Shown: one piece after another, positions 1 to 8,929 of the stretch
How positions within the stretch are numbered: position 1 is the stretch's first letter
How the letters are laid out: the number at the start of each line of letters is the position of its first letter
Assembly: GCA_044376515.1 (NCBI GenBank)
Contig: JBILKV010000056.1
Location: 1 to 23,634 of the forward strand
Reading direction: 5' to 3'
From: Chth-196 sp044376515
GTDB taxonomy: Bacteria > Verrucomicrobiota > Verrucomicrobiia > Chthoniobacterales > Chthoniobacteraceae
DNA length: 23,634 nt
The notes under the pieces: model-generated
What the model was told of the DNA's origin: nothing
The model's input: the letters and a program-made list of their open reading frames with translations, nothing else
The model's database searches: none
Translations under genes and position numbers: made by a program

Positions 1-511
1 GGTTTGCGAGTGTGTCACCGCGCGGCGGGACGGCTTCTCTCCCAGAAGCGCAGAGCTTAACGGCATGACACCGAGGATAGAGTGCGCGACACAGACGGGG
101 GCATCGGAGTGGTGTTGCGCGCAGGTCACGCTGCCGGATGTGCGACGGAGATCCGGTGACAGGAGCGGCCAGACCATGGCACGAGAATTCTGGGGGTTGC
201 CCGCCAGACGCCGGGTAGGGGAAGTGGATGAAAACCGCGGAGCCTTCCACCACCCCCAAGCGCCACGAGTGTGGTCCCAAGTCTATCTGGTTTGACGCTT
301 CCCCCCGGGGCGATCGCTTTTGGTTGCCCACTCTCTGCGCCCTGCAGCATGAAGACCACAGTGGTGACACCTCCGTGATCAAAACCATCACTCGAGGTCC
401 GGTCGGGATTTAAAACGCCTCGTTTTTTGCCTCATTTCCTCTGTGGACGTCCCTGTTGCTGCGGGGCGCTGACCGGGTTCCTTCGCGCCGCCGCACGCGC
501 AGCTACCCGCC
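1..511. other. Left-edge region without a recognisable gene
   Basis: Short open frames exist on both strands here (for example 65-295 on plus and 126-359 on minus). Their translations are rich in Arg, Pro and Gly, show no domain I recognise, and overlap each other. I treat them as chance frames in GC-rich DNA. No convincing terminator, promoter or RNA gene was seen. The stretch lies just beyond the truncated 3' end of the transposase remnant, so it may be further decayed mobile-element or intergenic DNA. Confidence 0.4.
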
Positions 512-955
512 TCATTTCTTAAGCCATTGCCAGGCGGTGACATAGGGCCTGCATATCTGGTGCTTCTCCTCTAACCAGCGACGTGCCGCCTCTGCCGTCT
601 TCCATCGCCCGCTTTCGATTACCTTACTGAGTTCCTCTACAACGAAGGCAGGCACCCCGCGGAACAAACCCTCTACGGGCCCCGGTTTTTGCCGTTCGAG
701 GAGCCCCTCAAAGCCCTGTTCTCGGAATGCTTTAAGCCAACCAAATATAAGGCTTTGCGATTTTCAACACATCCCCGCGACCACCTCGCTGGTGTAATCC
801 CCTCTGGCCACCAACTTAATGCAGAGGAGCCGCATCTTGTTTCTCACGTCGGTCTCGATCCGGTAGCGCTTAGCGCTCTCCAATTTCGCCAACCAGATCA
901 GGGCGGCCCAGAACCAATTGTCACGTTCGCATGACGCGGCCGAATCATCTCCAGT
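512..955 (-). pseudogene. IS630-like transposase N-terminal (helix-turn-helix) remnant
   Basis: Reading the minus strand from 955 to the stop at 514-512 gives a protein-like frame with one in-frame TGA at 766-764. Before that stop it reads ...FWAALIWLAKLESAKRYRIE and ...KLVARGDYTSEVVAGMC. After it, it reads SLIFGWLKAFREQGFEGLLE, then RQKPGPVEG, then RWKTAEAARRWLEEKHQI. The order of a helix-turn-helix, a Gly-Leu-Leu-(x)-Arg-x-(x)-Pro-Gly linker and a second helical domain matches the DNA-binding half of IS630/Tc1-like transposases. The catalytic DDE half is absent: the frame closes just after the second helical domain. No good start codon precedes the conserved part. It is therefore a truncated, nonsense-mutated relic. 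The call is from pattern recognition only; a related stand-alone HTH protein is the main alternative. Confidence 0.55.
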
Positions 956-1399
956 TTAAAAAGTGAGTGATATCCAAGAGAAAAACGGGAGGCCAGAGAG
1001 CTTAGCCGTCGTCGTAATCAAATCTGTGTTCAATCACGCGTCCTGTCACCACGGATGCGTTCGACAGTCCCCGCGTGATGCATTTCCGTGTGGCAACCAA
1101 TGACCATCGGAACCGCTGCGACGCGAGCAAACCACATCGAGGGAACTTTCTCACAATCGTTGGGATCGACCCGTTGAGAGGTGCTCCCGATTTCCGGTAC
1201 CTGTCGCAATCAAGGCAAGGAACCTGTTGCCGGGGAAGAGTCAAGAGTTCAGCCGGAGGAAGCACACAAGGCTGCGGCTTTCGGGTCCGGTTGCGTCGTT
1301 TGGTGCTTGTCAGCGCGGAGACAGCTCGTGTTCGGCGGTCTTGGGATATTGCAAACAAGCGCTCGCCAACCTCACCCCATGTTCAGATGCTTACGGGAA
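956..1399. other. Intergenic region upstream of the large exported protein
   Basis: A minus-strand frame (1358-1002) and several plus-strand frames are open here. None has a signal peptide, a recognisable domain or a ribosome binding site. The long plus frame that begins at 1181 runs into the exported protein, but its first ~70 residues do not look like a protein N-terminus, so this part is taken as leader. No clear promoter hexamers were identified. Confidence 0.35.
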
Positions 1400-3679
1400 A
1401 TGCGCCATCCCCTCCCCCTTCACGCCAGTTTTGCCTGCCTTGCGGCTTTGATTCGCCTCACCGCCCTGGGCGCCGGGGATCCTGTCCGAGGGGCGTCGCC
1501 AACGGAGGCCAACCGCTCCGGCGTTTTTTACCTCAGCGACTTCGGGCAAATCCGGACACCAAAAGACGCGCAGGCCGCTCTGGATGCCGCAACCGAGGCC
1601 ATTCCAACAATGGGGGGCGGCATTCTGGTCATTCCGCCGGAGACGGCTCCGGGCTGGAGCCCGAAAAACCGGGGCCAGCACGAACTCCGGATTCCCGAGG
1701 CGCCCGCTCCCGCGAAAACGTGGAGGGAAAGCCCGTCGGTGACGATCGTGGATCCGCGGGGGCGCTATCCCACCCTGCACACGGCTCCAATCACCGGCCT
1801 GACACTGCGCAGAGTCTTGGATTTGCACCCGGGCGAGAGCCTGCCCCACTGGAACTACAACCCGATACTCTCTTTTGAAAACGTGATTGCCCGCGGTTCG
1901 ACAAGCTACCACGACTGGCTGCAGGAGGACGTGGAGGCGGGGGAAAATGCGCGGTTTTACGTACCGACCATCCGGGGACTTTTTCCCGGAATGTTCATTA
2001 CCGCCAACGGCTGGAGCATCGTGGAGCGTCTGTACGTCAAGTCGCTGGGGTACGATGCGGAGAAGAAGAGTTGGTACATCGTGGCGGACACTACAAAGCC
2101 TTTCAAAAAGGGTATCCTTCTCTCCAACAAGAACCACGTCAACGTGCTCAAACTGGAGACCTCCTCCCACAACGAAAACCAGACATTCGACATTCACATC
2201 CTGCGGAAAAACTACTCCCAGGGAGACAATTACCTTGTGGACGCGCGTTTCCGGTACATGGGGGATGTGCACTCCACCGCTGGGGATGAGAACGGCGTCC
2301 TTTACGCCGCCTTCATTCAGGCGGAGCTGAACGCCTTCCGCGCGAAGGTCCTCAAGTGGGAGCCGGATTCTGGGGAGTTGACATTCAAGGGTGCGGAAAA
2401 CGCCAGCACTCTGGGCTCCGGTCGACCGCTCTTGAACATGAACCCTGCCAAGCGCGTGGACACGGGTTCGGTTTTGATTGTGAAGGCTGCTCTTTCAAAA
2501 CCGGATTCCGCAGCGGACCCGACTCCCACGTCCTATCAGGGCCGCTCCTATCCGAACGTGCTGGAGAAGAACCACGTCGGAGTGATGAGCGCCAGGGTGG
2601 GCGGTTTGATCCGCTTTTCCAAGGAGGCGCCGGTCAACGCCGATTGCGTCGGATGTTATTTCGCGGTGAATCAGGACGACGAATCGCCCAAGGGCACCAA
2701 AGCGCGGCGCTGGTACCTGATCCACAGCATCAAGGTGAACGCCGACGGCACCAAGGACATTGAGATTGTGCGCCACTGGTGGGGTGCAAAACCGGCCGGA
2801 TCGCCCCTCCTTTACAACAACGACAACTACACATGGGAGGGCCACGAGCGCCCCCTCAAGTACGCAATCGTCCCGGGGGTGAACGTTTACGAGGTCTCTA
2901 AAGCGCTGCCCGGACCGGACTCGAAACCGGTGCTCATGCTCGCTCCTTCGCCGGTTGCCGGCACCGGGCGCGACTTCGCCCCCGAGGACCCCGTCGAACA
3001 GGCCATCGGTCCGGACCCCTTTCACCCACAACCGTTCCGCAGTTGGACGTGGGACGAAGTGCCGAGCGCCTTTCCCGCCTCCTACTTTGACGTGCGCAAC
3101 CTCGGGCAGGTGCAGCGGCACGCGGTGCTGACCATCGGCGGAGGCTCCGGGAGCCTTCTGGATGACGTCGAAAGCCGCCTTTCGCACGCGGCGGTCTACG
3201 ACCGTTGGATTGATTTCCGCGGCACGGCGCGCAACGGGATCGTATTCGGCGCGGATGTGGGCGGTGCAGCAGTGCTTTTCCAGCAACCCCATGAGCGGGC
3301 GCAGCCCATTGTTTGGAATTACTCCCGGGACGAGCAGACACAAAGCGCCTCGCTGACGGTGTCCCCGCAGAACGGAACGCTGACCTTTGACGGCCCCGGC
3401 ACGGCTCTCCCCGGTGGGCTCCTTCGGGTCGGCGGCATCTCGGGCTCGGAAACCCCCGCGCACAACCTCAGGGCGATTGACGTGCCGGTTGCCGCGGGTG
3501 CGAGGGAATGTACGGTGTCCCTACCGGTAGAGGAGGCGGACGGGAAGTATGGGGTGTTTGTGGAAACCAGCTGGCTGACGATGCACGTCGTCGCCAAGCG
3601 GACGGAAAAAACGTTCACCGTGAAATTCTCCGAGCCCGCCCCGACGGACGCGCAAATCAGTTGGCTGCTGGCCAGATGA
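1400..3679 (+). CDS. Exported protein with pectate-lyase-like (beta-helix) N-terminus, function unknown
   Basis: The product is 759 residues from the ATG at 1400. This start is chosen because a signal peptide follows directly (Met-Arg-His, then a hydrophobic stretch ending near Ala-Leu-Gly-Ala-Gly). A weak GGGA lies just upstream, and an ATG at 1379 in the same frame is possible. After the signal peptide the segment YLSDFGQIRTPKDAQAALDA followed by GGGILVIPPE resembles the opening of pectate-lyase-superfamily and glycosyl-hydrolase-28-like beta-helices, where alpha-helix 1 precedes a Gly-Gly-Gly-x-(aliphatic)-x-x-Pro-Pro strand. The middle has regular beta-rich segments and a tryptophan/tyrosine-rich patch (RHWWGAKPAGSPLLYNNDNY). 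The C-terminus ends in a beta-sandwich-like tail (AQISWLLAR). No catalytic residues can be named. It is probably envelope-associated or secreted and possibly active on polysaccharides; that role is inference from the fold hint alone. The gene appears monocistronic, with a convergent operon downstream. Confidence 0.7.
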   Translation: MRHPLPLHASFACLAALIRLTALGAGDPVRGASPTEANRSGVFYLSDFGQIRTPKDAQAALDAATEAIPTMGGGILVIPPETAPGWSPKNRGQHELRIPEAPAPAKTWRESPSVTIVDPRGRYPTLHTAPITGLTLRRVLDLHPGESLPHWNYNPILSFENVIARGSTSYHDWLQEDVEAGENARFYVPTIRGLFPGMFITANGWSIVERLYVKSLGYDAEKKSWYIVADTTKPFKKGILLSNKNHVNVLKLETSSHNENQTFDIHILRKNYSQGDNYLVDARFRYMGDVHSTAGDENGVLYAAFIQAELNAFRAKVLKWEPDSGELTFKGAENASTLGSGRPLLNMNPAKRVDTGSVLIVKAALSKPDSAADPTPTSYQGRSYPNVLEKNHVGVMSARVGGLIRFSKEAPVNADCVGCYFAVNQDDESPKGTKARRWYLIHSIKVNADGTKDIEIVRHWWGAKPAGSPLLYNNDNYTWEGHERPLKYAIVPGVNVYEVSKALPGPDSKPVLMLAPSPVAGTGRDFAPEDPVEQAIGPDPFHPQPFRSWTWDEVPSAFPASYFDVRNLGQVQRHAVLTIGGGSGSLLDDVESRLSHAAVYDRWIDFRGTARNGIVFGADVGGAAVLFQQPHERAQPIVWNYSRDEQTQSASLTVSPQNGTLTFDGPGTALPGGLLRVGGISGSETPAHNLRAIDVPVAAGARECTVSLPVEEADGKYGVFVETSWLTMHVVAKRTEKTFTVKFSEPAPTDAQISWLLAR

Positions 3680-3839
3680 TTGCCAATTGTACATGGAGGC
3701 CGGCGAAGCACTTCGCGTGGGGACCCAGAATGCCTTGAGGAATCCACCCAGCTCCTCACGTCATTTCTGCGGCTACTCTCCCCGCCCTGAGCGGCTTCGT
3801 GTGGAGTCCTTGTGATTCCGGGCGTAACGGCATTCGGGT

Positions 3840-5186
3840 TTACACGAGGTCGGCGAGTGTTCCCGACGCGTCGGAAAACTTGTCTTTTTCCACGCCCATG
3901 CGCTGGGCGATCGTGAGCAATACGTTGCTCAAGGGCGGATGGTTTTTCACGTCGTGCGCGAGGTGTTGTCCATGCCTGAGTCCCAACCGCCGGCCACCGG
4001 CGACCAGCAGGGGCAGGTTTTTGGGCGAATGCTCTCCCCCTTTGCCGCTGTTCATTCCCGAGCCGAACAGGACGATCGTCTTGTCGAGCATGGTGCCGCC
4101 CCCCGGTTCCTGCGTTGCCTTGAGCAAGTCCATGAAACGCGCGAGCCGCCCCAGATGAAAGCGGTCGATTGCGGCCAGTTTCTTGAGCATCTCGGCATCC
4201 CCTCCGTGATGGGAGAGCTCGTGGTGATTTTCGCCGCCGCCGCCGAATCCTCCGGCCTCACGCGACCATTCAAAGGAAATGACGCGGGTGGTGTCGGTGA
4301 GAAAGGCCAGGTACGAAAGCTCGAGCATCACGTCGAGCCACATGGGACGGTCATGGGCGTTGCCCGGTTGGCTGGCCAGCTGCAGCAACCGGTTTTCCAC
4401 CGACGGCTTGGGCACGTCCACCCACTCTGCGAGGCGCTGCACACGCTGCTCGGTCTGACGGACGCTGCCCAAGTACTCCTCCAGCTTGCCTTTGTCCGCG
4501 GAGGAAAGCTTCTGCTGCAAGCGTTTCGCATCCCCGAGGATACTGTCCAATATGCTTTTCTTTTCGGCATACCGCCGGAGCGTCGCCTCCCGATCCGCCG
4601 CGCTCTCGGGAACAAACAGCCTGTCAAAAAGCCGCTTGGGCGAGTTCTCTGCGGGAAGTGGCGTGCCCGTGGCGTCGAAGCTCAGGGTGTGCGAATGTCC
4701 CGCAGCGCCCGTTCCCGAGCCGTCAGCCAGTTGGAGTGACGGGAACCGCGTGTGGGGACCGTGCACCTCGGCGATCCACTGGTCCACCGAGATGGAGTTG
4801 GTGTAGTCGGCGCCCGGCCGGCCCTTAAGGTTGGCGCCTGTCAGCCACGTATCCGCCCCGGAATGCCCACCCTGCGAGGCGGGATGCCCCAGACCCGACA
4901 AGACCGAAAAATCCGAACGATGTGCCTCCAGAACCGAGAGCGTTGGAGACAGCGGATAGTCCAGTCCGCCGGCCCCTGGCACCCACTCCTCGATGTTGAC
5001 GCCGTTGGGGACGTAACAGGCGATGAACCGCGGTTGCGCACCAGTGGAGGTTTCATGGGGCCGGAATTCAGACGGCCTCGCGTGGGCACGCGGCAGCATC
5101 GCCTCCAACAAAGGCAGGCTGAGCACCGCGCCCAAACCGCGCAGGACATGACGCCGGGAGATTGGAGGGAGAAGGGAAACGTTCAT
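3840..5186 (-). CDS. DUF1552 family protein, Tat-exported
   Basis: The product is 448 residues from the ATG at 5186. This start gives a twin-arginine signal (ISRRHVLRGLG, Arg11-Arg12, then a Leu-rich h-region and AHA). A TTG 18 codons upstream (5240) would bury the signal. Family hallmarks are visible: the opening RFIACYVPNGVNIEEWVPG, then LSVLSGLGH..GGHSGADTWLTGA, then ISVDQWIAEVHGPHTRFPSL, and the late block ...NHHELSHHGGDAEML followed by TMLDKTIVLFGSGMNSG. This is the DUF1552 fold, which resembles DUF1501 and alkaline-phosphatase/sulfatase-like proteins. Its function is unproven. The gene lies 62 bp downstream of the DUF1592-type gene on the same strand. The two are a standard pair in Planctomycetota and Verrucomicrobiota and are presumably co-transcribed. 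The leader is C-rich with no Shine-Dalgarno. Confidence 0.93.
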   Translation of the reverse strand: MNVSLLPPISRRHVLRGLGAVLSLPLLEAMLPRAHARPSEFRPHETSTGAQPRFIACYVPNGVNIEEWVPGAGGLDYPLSPTLSVLEAHRSDFSVLSGLGHPASQGGHSGADTWLTGANLKGRPGADYTNSISVDQWIAEVHGPHTRFPSLQLADGSGTGAAGHSHTLSFDATGTPLPAENSPKRLFDRLFVPESAADREATLRRYAEKKSILDSILGDAKRLQQKLSSADKGKLEEYLGSVRQTEQRVQRLAEWVDVPKPSVENRLLQLASQPGNAHDRPMWLDVMLELSYLAFLTDTTRVISFEWSREAGGFGGGGENHHELSHHGGDAEMLKKLAAIDRFHLGRLARFMDLLKATQEPGGGTMLDKTIVLFGSGMNSGKGGEHSPKNLPLLVAGGRRLGLRHGQHLAHDVKNHPPLSNVLLTIAQRMGVEKDKFSDASGTLADLV

Positions 5187-5248
5187 GAATGGGGAGTGGT
5201 AATGGTGACGGTAGAGAAACCCGGGTGAGGCTGTCGTCAACGAGCGGT

Positions 5249-7804
5249 TTATTTGGATTGAAACACCCGGGAGGAAACGACCGCCTGAATCAGCGACCGC
5301 AGCGAAAGATTTTCCCGTTGCATCGCCTCGATCGCAGCCTGCACGGCGGGCCGGTCTGCGAGCCCCAACTCGCGTCCCAGCGCGTAGGCAAACAGTTTGC
5401 CCGCCAGACAGTTCAGAAACAGCTCCTGCCTCTCCAGCAGCGCTTCCCGCAGGCCTTCAACCCCCTCAATAACCGTCCCGTCCGGCAACCGGGCGGTTGC
5501 ATCCACCCGCGGATCATCGCGCTGTATCCGTCCTTTGTATCCGAACCCCTCCTGCTCCCGCCACTGACCGGCCGCGTTGAAGTTTTCGAGGGCGAAACCG
5601 AGGGGGTCAATTTTTTCGTGGCAGCGCCCGCATTGCGGTAACTCGCGGTGGATGGCGAGCCGCTGACGCACCGTGGCCTTGTCGATCCCCGGCACCTTGG
5701 GCGCGATTTCTCCGACATTGGCCACGGGCAGCCCGGGATCGCTCCCGAGGAGGTTTTTGAGCAGCCAGGTGCCCCGCTTCACGGGCGAGGTGCGCGTCCC
5801 GTTGCTCGTGATCGTAAGCATCGCACCCTGCGTCATGATCCCCCCGCGGTGGGCTTCCGCGGGCACGGCCCGGAACATATCCCCGCGGACGCCGCTGATT
5901 CCGTAAAAGCGGGCAAGCCGTTCATTGACGGTTACAAAATCGCTCTTGATGAAGTTCAGGACGCTGAGATCCCCGCGCAAAATTTCCTCAAAAAACTCAA
6001 GGGGTTCCCGCACGAAGCTCGCTTGCAGATGCCGGTCATACTCGGGGTAAAGGTCCGCGGCGGGAGGGTTGGCCCCCACCTCGCGGACCCCAAGCCACTG
6101 GCCAGCGAAATTGCGGGTGAAGGCCGCGGCACGAGGATCCTTCAGCATCCGGTCGACCTGCGCCCGCAGCGGCCCCGGGTTTCTAAGGCTGCCGGTGTCG
6201 GCGAGTTTGAAGAGCTCCTTGTCCGGCATGGTGCTCCAAAGAAAATACGACAGGCGCGCCGCCAACTCGTGGTCATTCAAAACTCTTGGATCATTGTTTC
6301 CAGCAGTTCCCGCCGGTTCCACGAGGTAGAGAAAATCCGGTGCGGCCAGCACCGCCACCAACGGCACCTTGAGCGCTTCGATAAAGTTCTCTTTGCCGGG
6401 ACGCACCCCGTTGAACAACTCCAGTTTCTCCTCCACCTGCGCGTTGGTGACCGGTCGGCGGTAGGCCCTGCGCATGAGGGACTGCAACACGCGGCGCGCC
6501 ACTTCCTTTTCCTCGGCGGGTTCGGGGATGACGTCGCCCACCAACAGGCGCGCCGACGCCGGCGGCCATTCCGGTAGCAGCGGCCCTTCGATTTCGAACC
6601 AATCGAGATGCACCTCGGGCCTGGCAAAGTCGTCAGCGCCCTGCATCCAAAAGTTTTCCAACACCTTAGGGATGTCATAGGCGTACTCCAGCGTCAGGCC
6701 CATCTTCTCGGTGGTACAACGCACCACAAACTCGTACACCCCGGGTTCGCCGGCGGGAGTGTCAACGTCCCATTCGGCGATCACCTTGGGCTGGCCACCG
6801 AGATGCTGCACAAGTTTGAGGCGCGGAGGGCCGTAGTCGTACATCCGGTCGTTGCGAAAATGGTCGAGGTTGCGCTCCAAAGCCTGCAGGTCCCGTTCGG
6901 CCTCCTGCGTCCTGCCCTTGGCAACCATGTCGGCGTTGCGCCGTTCCAGAGCGCGGCGGGCCGAGGCCACCACCGCCTCACGTCCCGGCACCCAGCCCCC
7001 GGCACGCACGCGCACCACGTACTCCCCCTCGTGATAGACGGCAAAGTCACGTGCGTTCGGGTTGCGGTCCCACGAAGCGTGATGCATCACCGTGACGTCC
7101 CCGCGCTTCTCGTTCTTGCCCGAATGCACGATGGCGTTGTTTTTGGCGTCGTAGCGCACGCGCGAGGAGTCGCCACTGCCTACCTCGGGTTCGAATCGCC
7201 AGTGCAACAAGGGCGGTTTCGGGCCCGTCGGCAGGGCGCGCTCCACGATGCGCGAGGCCATCTCCATGTAGGTCTCCAAGTGCATCGGAGAGACGGTCAG
7301 AGCGCGCCCGTTGTTGTCAAAACCTCCGGCGGGCGCATCAACGGGGAGCGCGGAAATCTCGATATCAATGCCGAGCAACTCCCGGACGGTGTTCGAATAC
7401 TCGTCCCGGTTCAAACGTCTGAGAACCACCCGCGTGTCGCGGTTGGCGAGCTCCGCACGCACGGTTGCCGCCGTAATCCAATCCACCACCACACCCACTG
7501 CAGCAGCCCCGGGCTGCCGCTCCTCCTTAGGCGGCATTTCATGCCCGTTGAGCGCGTTAACCACCTCGAGCCATTTTTCTCGCACCGCCCTGTCCGTGAA
7601 CTGGTTTGGCAGCTGGGTGTCCACCCGGAAATCGCCTTTTTGTTTCTCCGAACCATGGCAGCCCTCGCAGTAGGTGCGCAGGAACGGAACCACCGTTTCG
7701 CGATGGACTTTGTCCTCGGACGCTGGGGAGCGCGGGACGGCGAAGACGGGGACTACCAAGGCAAGCGTAGCCAATATCAGGAGCAGAGTACGGGGGTGGC
7801 GCAC
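5249..7804 (-). CDS. DUF1592/DUF1588 family protein with planctomycete-type cytochrome c domain
   Basis: The product is 851 residues from a GTG at 7804, preceded by AGGA seven bases upstream. The signal peptide covers about residues 1-22. A heme c motif CEGCH (Cys46-His50) is followed by NALNGHEMPP, whose Met is a plausible distal heme ligand; this is the planctomycete cytochrome C domain. Next comes DUF1587 (VLRRLNRDEYSNTVRELLGI), then a beta-rich, possibly carbohydrate-binding insert around residues 200-410. DUF1595 (RRVLQSLMRRAYRRPVT) and DUF1592 (LAARLSYFLWSTMPD) follow. DUF1588 ends with a second CxxCH (CGRCHEKIDPLGFALENF), and DUF1585 closes the protein. Domain order and length match the family. 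It likely acts in the periplasm in electron transfer coupled to an unknown oxidation; proteins of this set are often linked to polysaccharide breakdown. DUF1552 is the downstream partner. Confidence 0.94.
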   Translation of the reverse strand: MRHPRTLLLILATLALVVPVFAVPRSPASEDKVHRETVVPFLRTYCEGCHGSEKQKGDFRVDTQLPNQFTDRAVREKWLEVVNALNGHEMPPKEERQPGAAAVGVVVDWITAATVRAELANRDTRVVLRRLNRDEYSNTVRELLGIDIEISALPVDAPAGGFDNNGRALTVSPMHLETYMEMASRIVERALPTGPKPPLLHWRFEPEVGSGDSSRVRYDAKNNAIVHSGKNEKRGDVTVMHHASWDRNPNARDFAVYHEGEYVVRVRAGGWVPGREAVVASARRALERRNADMVAKGRTQEAERDLQALERNLDHFRNDRMYDYGPPRLKLVQHLGGQPKVIAEWDVDTPAGEPGVYEFVVRCTTEKMGLTLEYAYDIPKVLENFWMQGADDFARPEVHLDWFEIEGPLLPEWPPASARLLVGDVIPEPAEEKEVARRVLQSLMRRAYRRPVTNAQVEEKLELFNGVRPGKENFIEALKVPLVAVLAAPDFLYLVEPAGTAGNNDPRVLNDHELAARLSYFLWSTMPDKELFKLADTGSLRNPGPLRAQVDRMLKDPRAAAFTRNFAGQWLGVREVGANPPAADLYPEYDRHLQASFVREPLEFFEEILRGDLSVLNFIKSDFVTVNERLARFYGISGVRGDMFRAVPAEAHRGGIMTQGAMLTITSNGTRTSPVKRGTWLLKNLLGSDPGLPVANVGEIAPKVPGIDKATVRQRLAIHRELPQCGRCHEKIDPLGFALENFNAAGQWREQEGFGYKGRIQRDDPRVDATARLPDGTVIEGVEGLREALLERQELFLNCLAGKLFAYALGRELGLADRPAVQAAIEAMQRENLSLRSLIQAVVSSRVFQSK

Positions 7805-7991
7805 CTGCTTATCCTACCCCACCGCAACCGTAAACGGAAGTCTGATAGTCCAAGTCGGCGATAGGCGCGGGAGCGGATTTCCGGTGCCCCACAATGCGGC
7901 GTGATTTGCGCGTGTTTGACTGTCTGTGGTCCCCGCGCGTTTCACCTCCGTTGCGCAAACCAAAACTGGAGCCCCTCGGCCTCCATACGGC

Positions 7992-8690
7992 TCATGGATG
8001 GTCAGGCTTTGGCAAACAAGGGAGGACCGTCTGTCTCCAAAGTTCGTAGCCTGCGGCGTTCATGTGCAACCTGTCCGGCGCGAAAATCTCCGGCCGTGGG
8101 AGGCCGTCGGGCCCCAGCATGGGATGGAAGACGTCGATGAAGAGCAGGTTTTCGTTCTGCTTGGTAAAAACCTCGATCAGTGCGTTGGCCCGGATTACCT
8201 CGGCCACCTGCGCCCAGCGCTTCGGATTACCCGCAATCGAGAGGTAGGCGATCGGCGTCTTCGGTTGGCTTTGCCGAATCTTTCCCACCAGTTCGCGGAA
8301 CGATTGAAAAACCTGCTCCGCGGTTTTACCCGCGTTGATGTCGTTTCCACCAGAATACACCACGACAAATTGCGGACCATACGCAAGAACCAGTCTATCC
8401 GCAAAGTGCACCAGGTCGCTCAACTGGGAACCACCGAAGCCGCGGTTGAGCACCCGGTGCTCCGGAAAGTCTGTCGCCAGGGTTTTCCACAGCCGGATAC
8501 TGGAACTTCCGACAAACACGACACCGCCCTTTTCGTGTGGGTGCTCGGCATCCCCAGCTTCAAAGGCCGCGATTTGTCTCTCCCAACGTTCAGGTCCCGC
8601 AGGAGGCTCCTGCGACCAACCTCCGGCTGAAAGCAAAACAGAGAAGAAGCCCGCCCACAAAAGGCGGTTGGGAAAAAACAGGGGGCTCAT
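7992..8690 (-). CDS. SGNH/GDSL-family hydrolase, exported
   Basis: The product is 232 residues from the ATG at 8690, with AGGAG directly upstream (spacing only one base). A signal-like hydrophobic N-terminus ends near GGWSQ. All four SGNH blocks are visible. Block I is VFVGSSSIRLW, with the nucleophile aligned to Ser63 and a Gly-Ser-Ser in place of Gly-Asp-Ser. Block II is NRGFGGSQ. Block III is SGGNDI (Asn116). Block V is DRLHMNAAGY, giving the Asp206-x-x-His209 pair. It is therefore a GDSL-like esterase/lipase, probably acting in the periplasm on esterified polysaccharide or lipid. The exact substrate cannot be read. It is transcribed toward the DUF1592 operon but separated from it by 187 bp, so it may have its own promoter. 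Confidence 0.9.
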   Translation of the reverse strand: MSPLFFPNRLLWAGFFSVLLSAGGWSQEPPAGPERWERQIAAFEAGDAEHPHEKGGVVFVGSSSIRLWKTLATDFPEHRVLNRGFGGSQLSDLVHFADRLVLAYGPQFVVVYSGGNDINAGKTAEQVFQSFRELVGKIRQSQPKTPIAYLSIAGNPKRWAQVAEVIRANALIEVFTKQNENLLFIDVFHPMLGPDGLPRPEIFAPDRLHMNAAGYELWRQTVLPCLPKPDHP

Positions 8691-8892
8691 GCTCCTACGC
8701 TTTCCTGTGTCTCACCCGATGCCAAGCTTTTCACCACAGATGGTTGCAGATGCGGATGGAAGGCGGGCGGGCCTCCACCTGCCGGCATCTTCCAGACCCC
8801 GAGGGGAGTCACCATCCAACGCCGGGAGATTTTCTCCAATCAAAGAGGTAAAAAAGACGGTGGGCGGATCCCTCGCTTCCTGCCAATTAAAA

Positions 8893-8911
8893 GGGGGTAG
8901 TTCCTTCCCCC
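8893..8911 (+). other. G5/C5 hairpin just upstream of the AXE1-like gene
   Basis: Five G and five C flank a nine-base loop (GGGGGTAGTTCCTTCCCCC). The 3' arm ends 18 bases before the ATG at 8930. In the mRNA leader it could fold next to the start of a gene that lacks a Shine-Dalgarno. A regulatory role is inference, and chance pairing in a GC-rich leader is quite possible. Confidence 0.3.
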
Positions 8912-8929
8912 ACCCTCCTCCCCGAACCG

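Noticed and set aside
1002..1358. 118-residue minus-strand frame before the large exported protein
   Set aside because: No ribosome binding site, domain or signal peptide; composition typical of chance frames.
1391..2272. 293-residue minus-strand frame opposite the large exported protein
   Set aside because: Arg/Val-rich with no domain, and fully antisense to a well-supported gene.
2495..3463. 322-residue minus-strand frame
   Set aside because: Antisense shadow of the 1400-3679 gene; no motif or start signal.
6608..7864. 418-residue plus-strand frame opposite the DUF1592 gene
   Set aside because: His/Arg-rich antisense translation. The minus strand carries all the family motifs.
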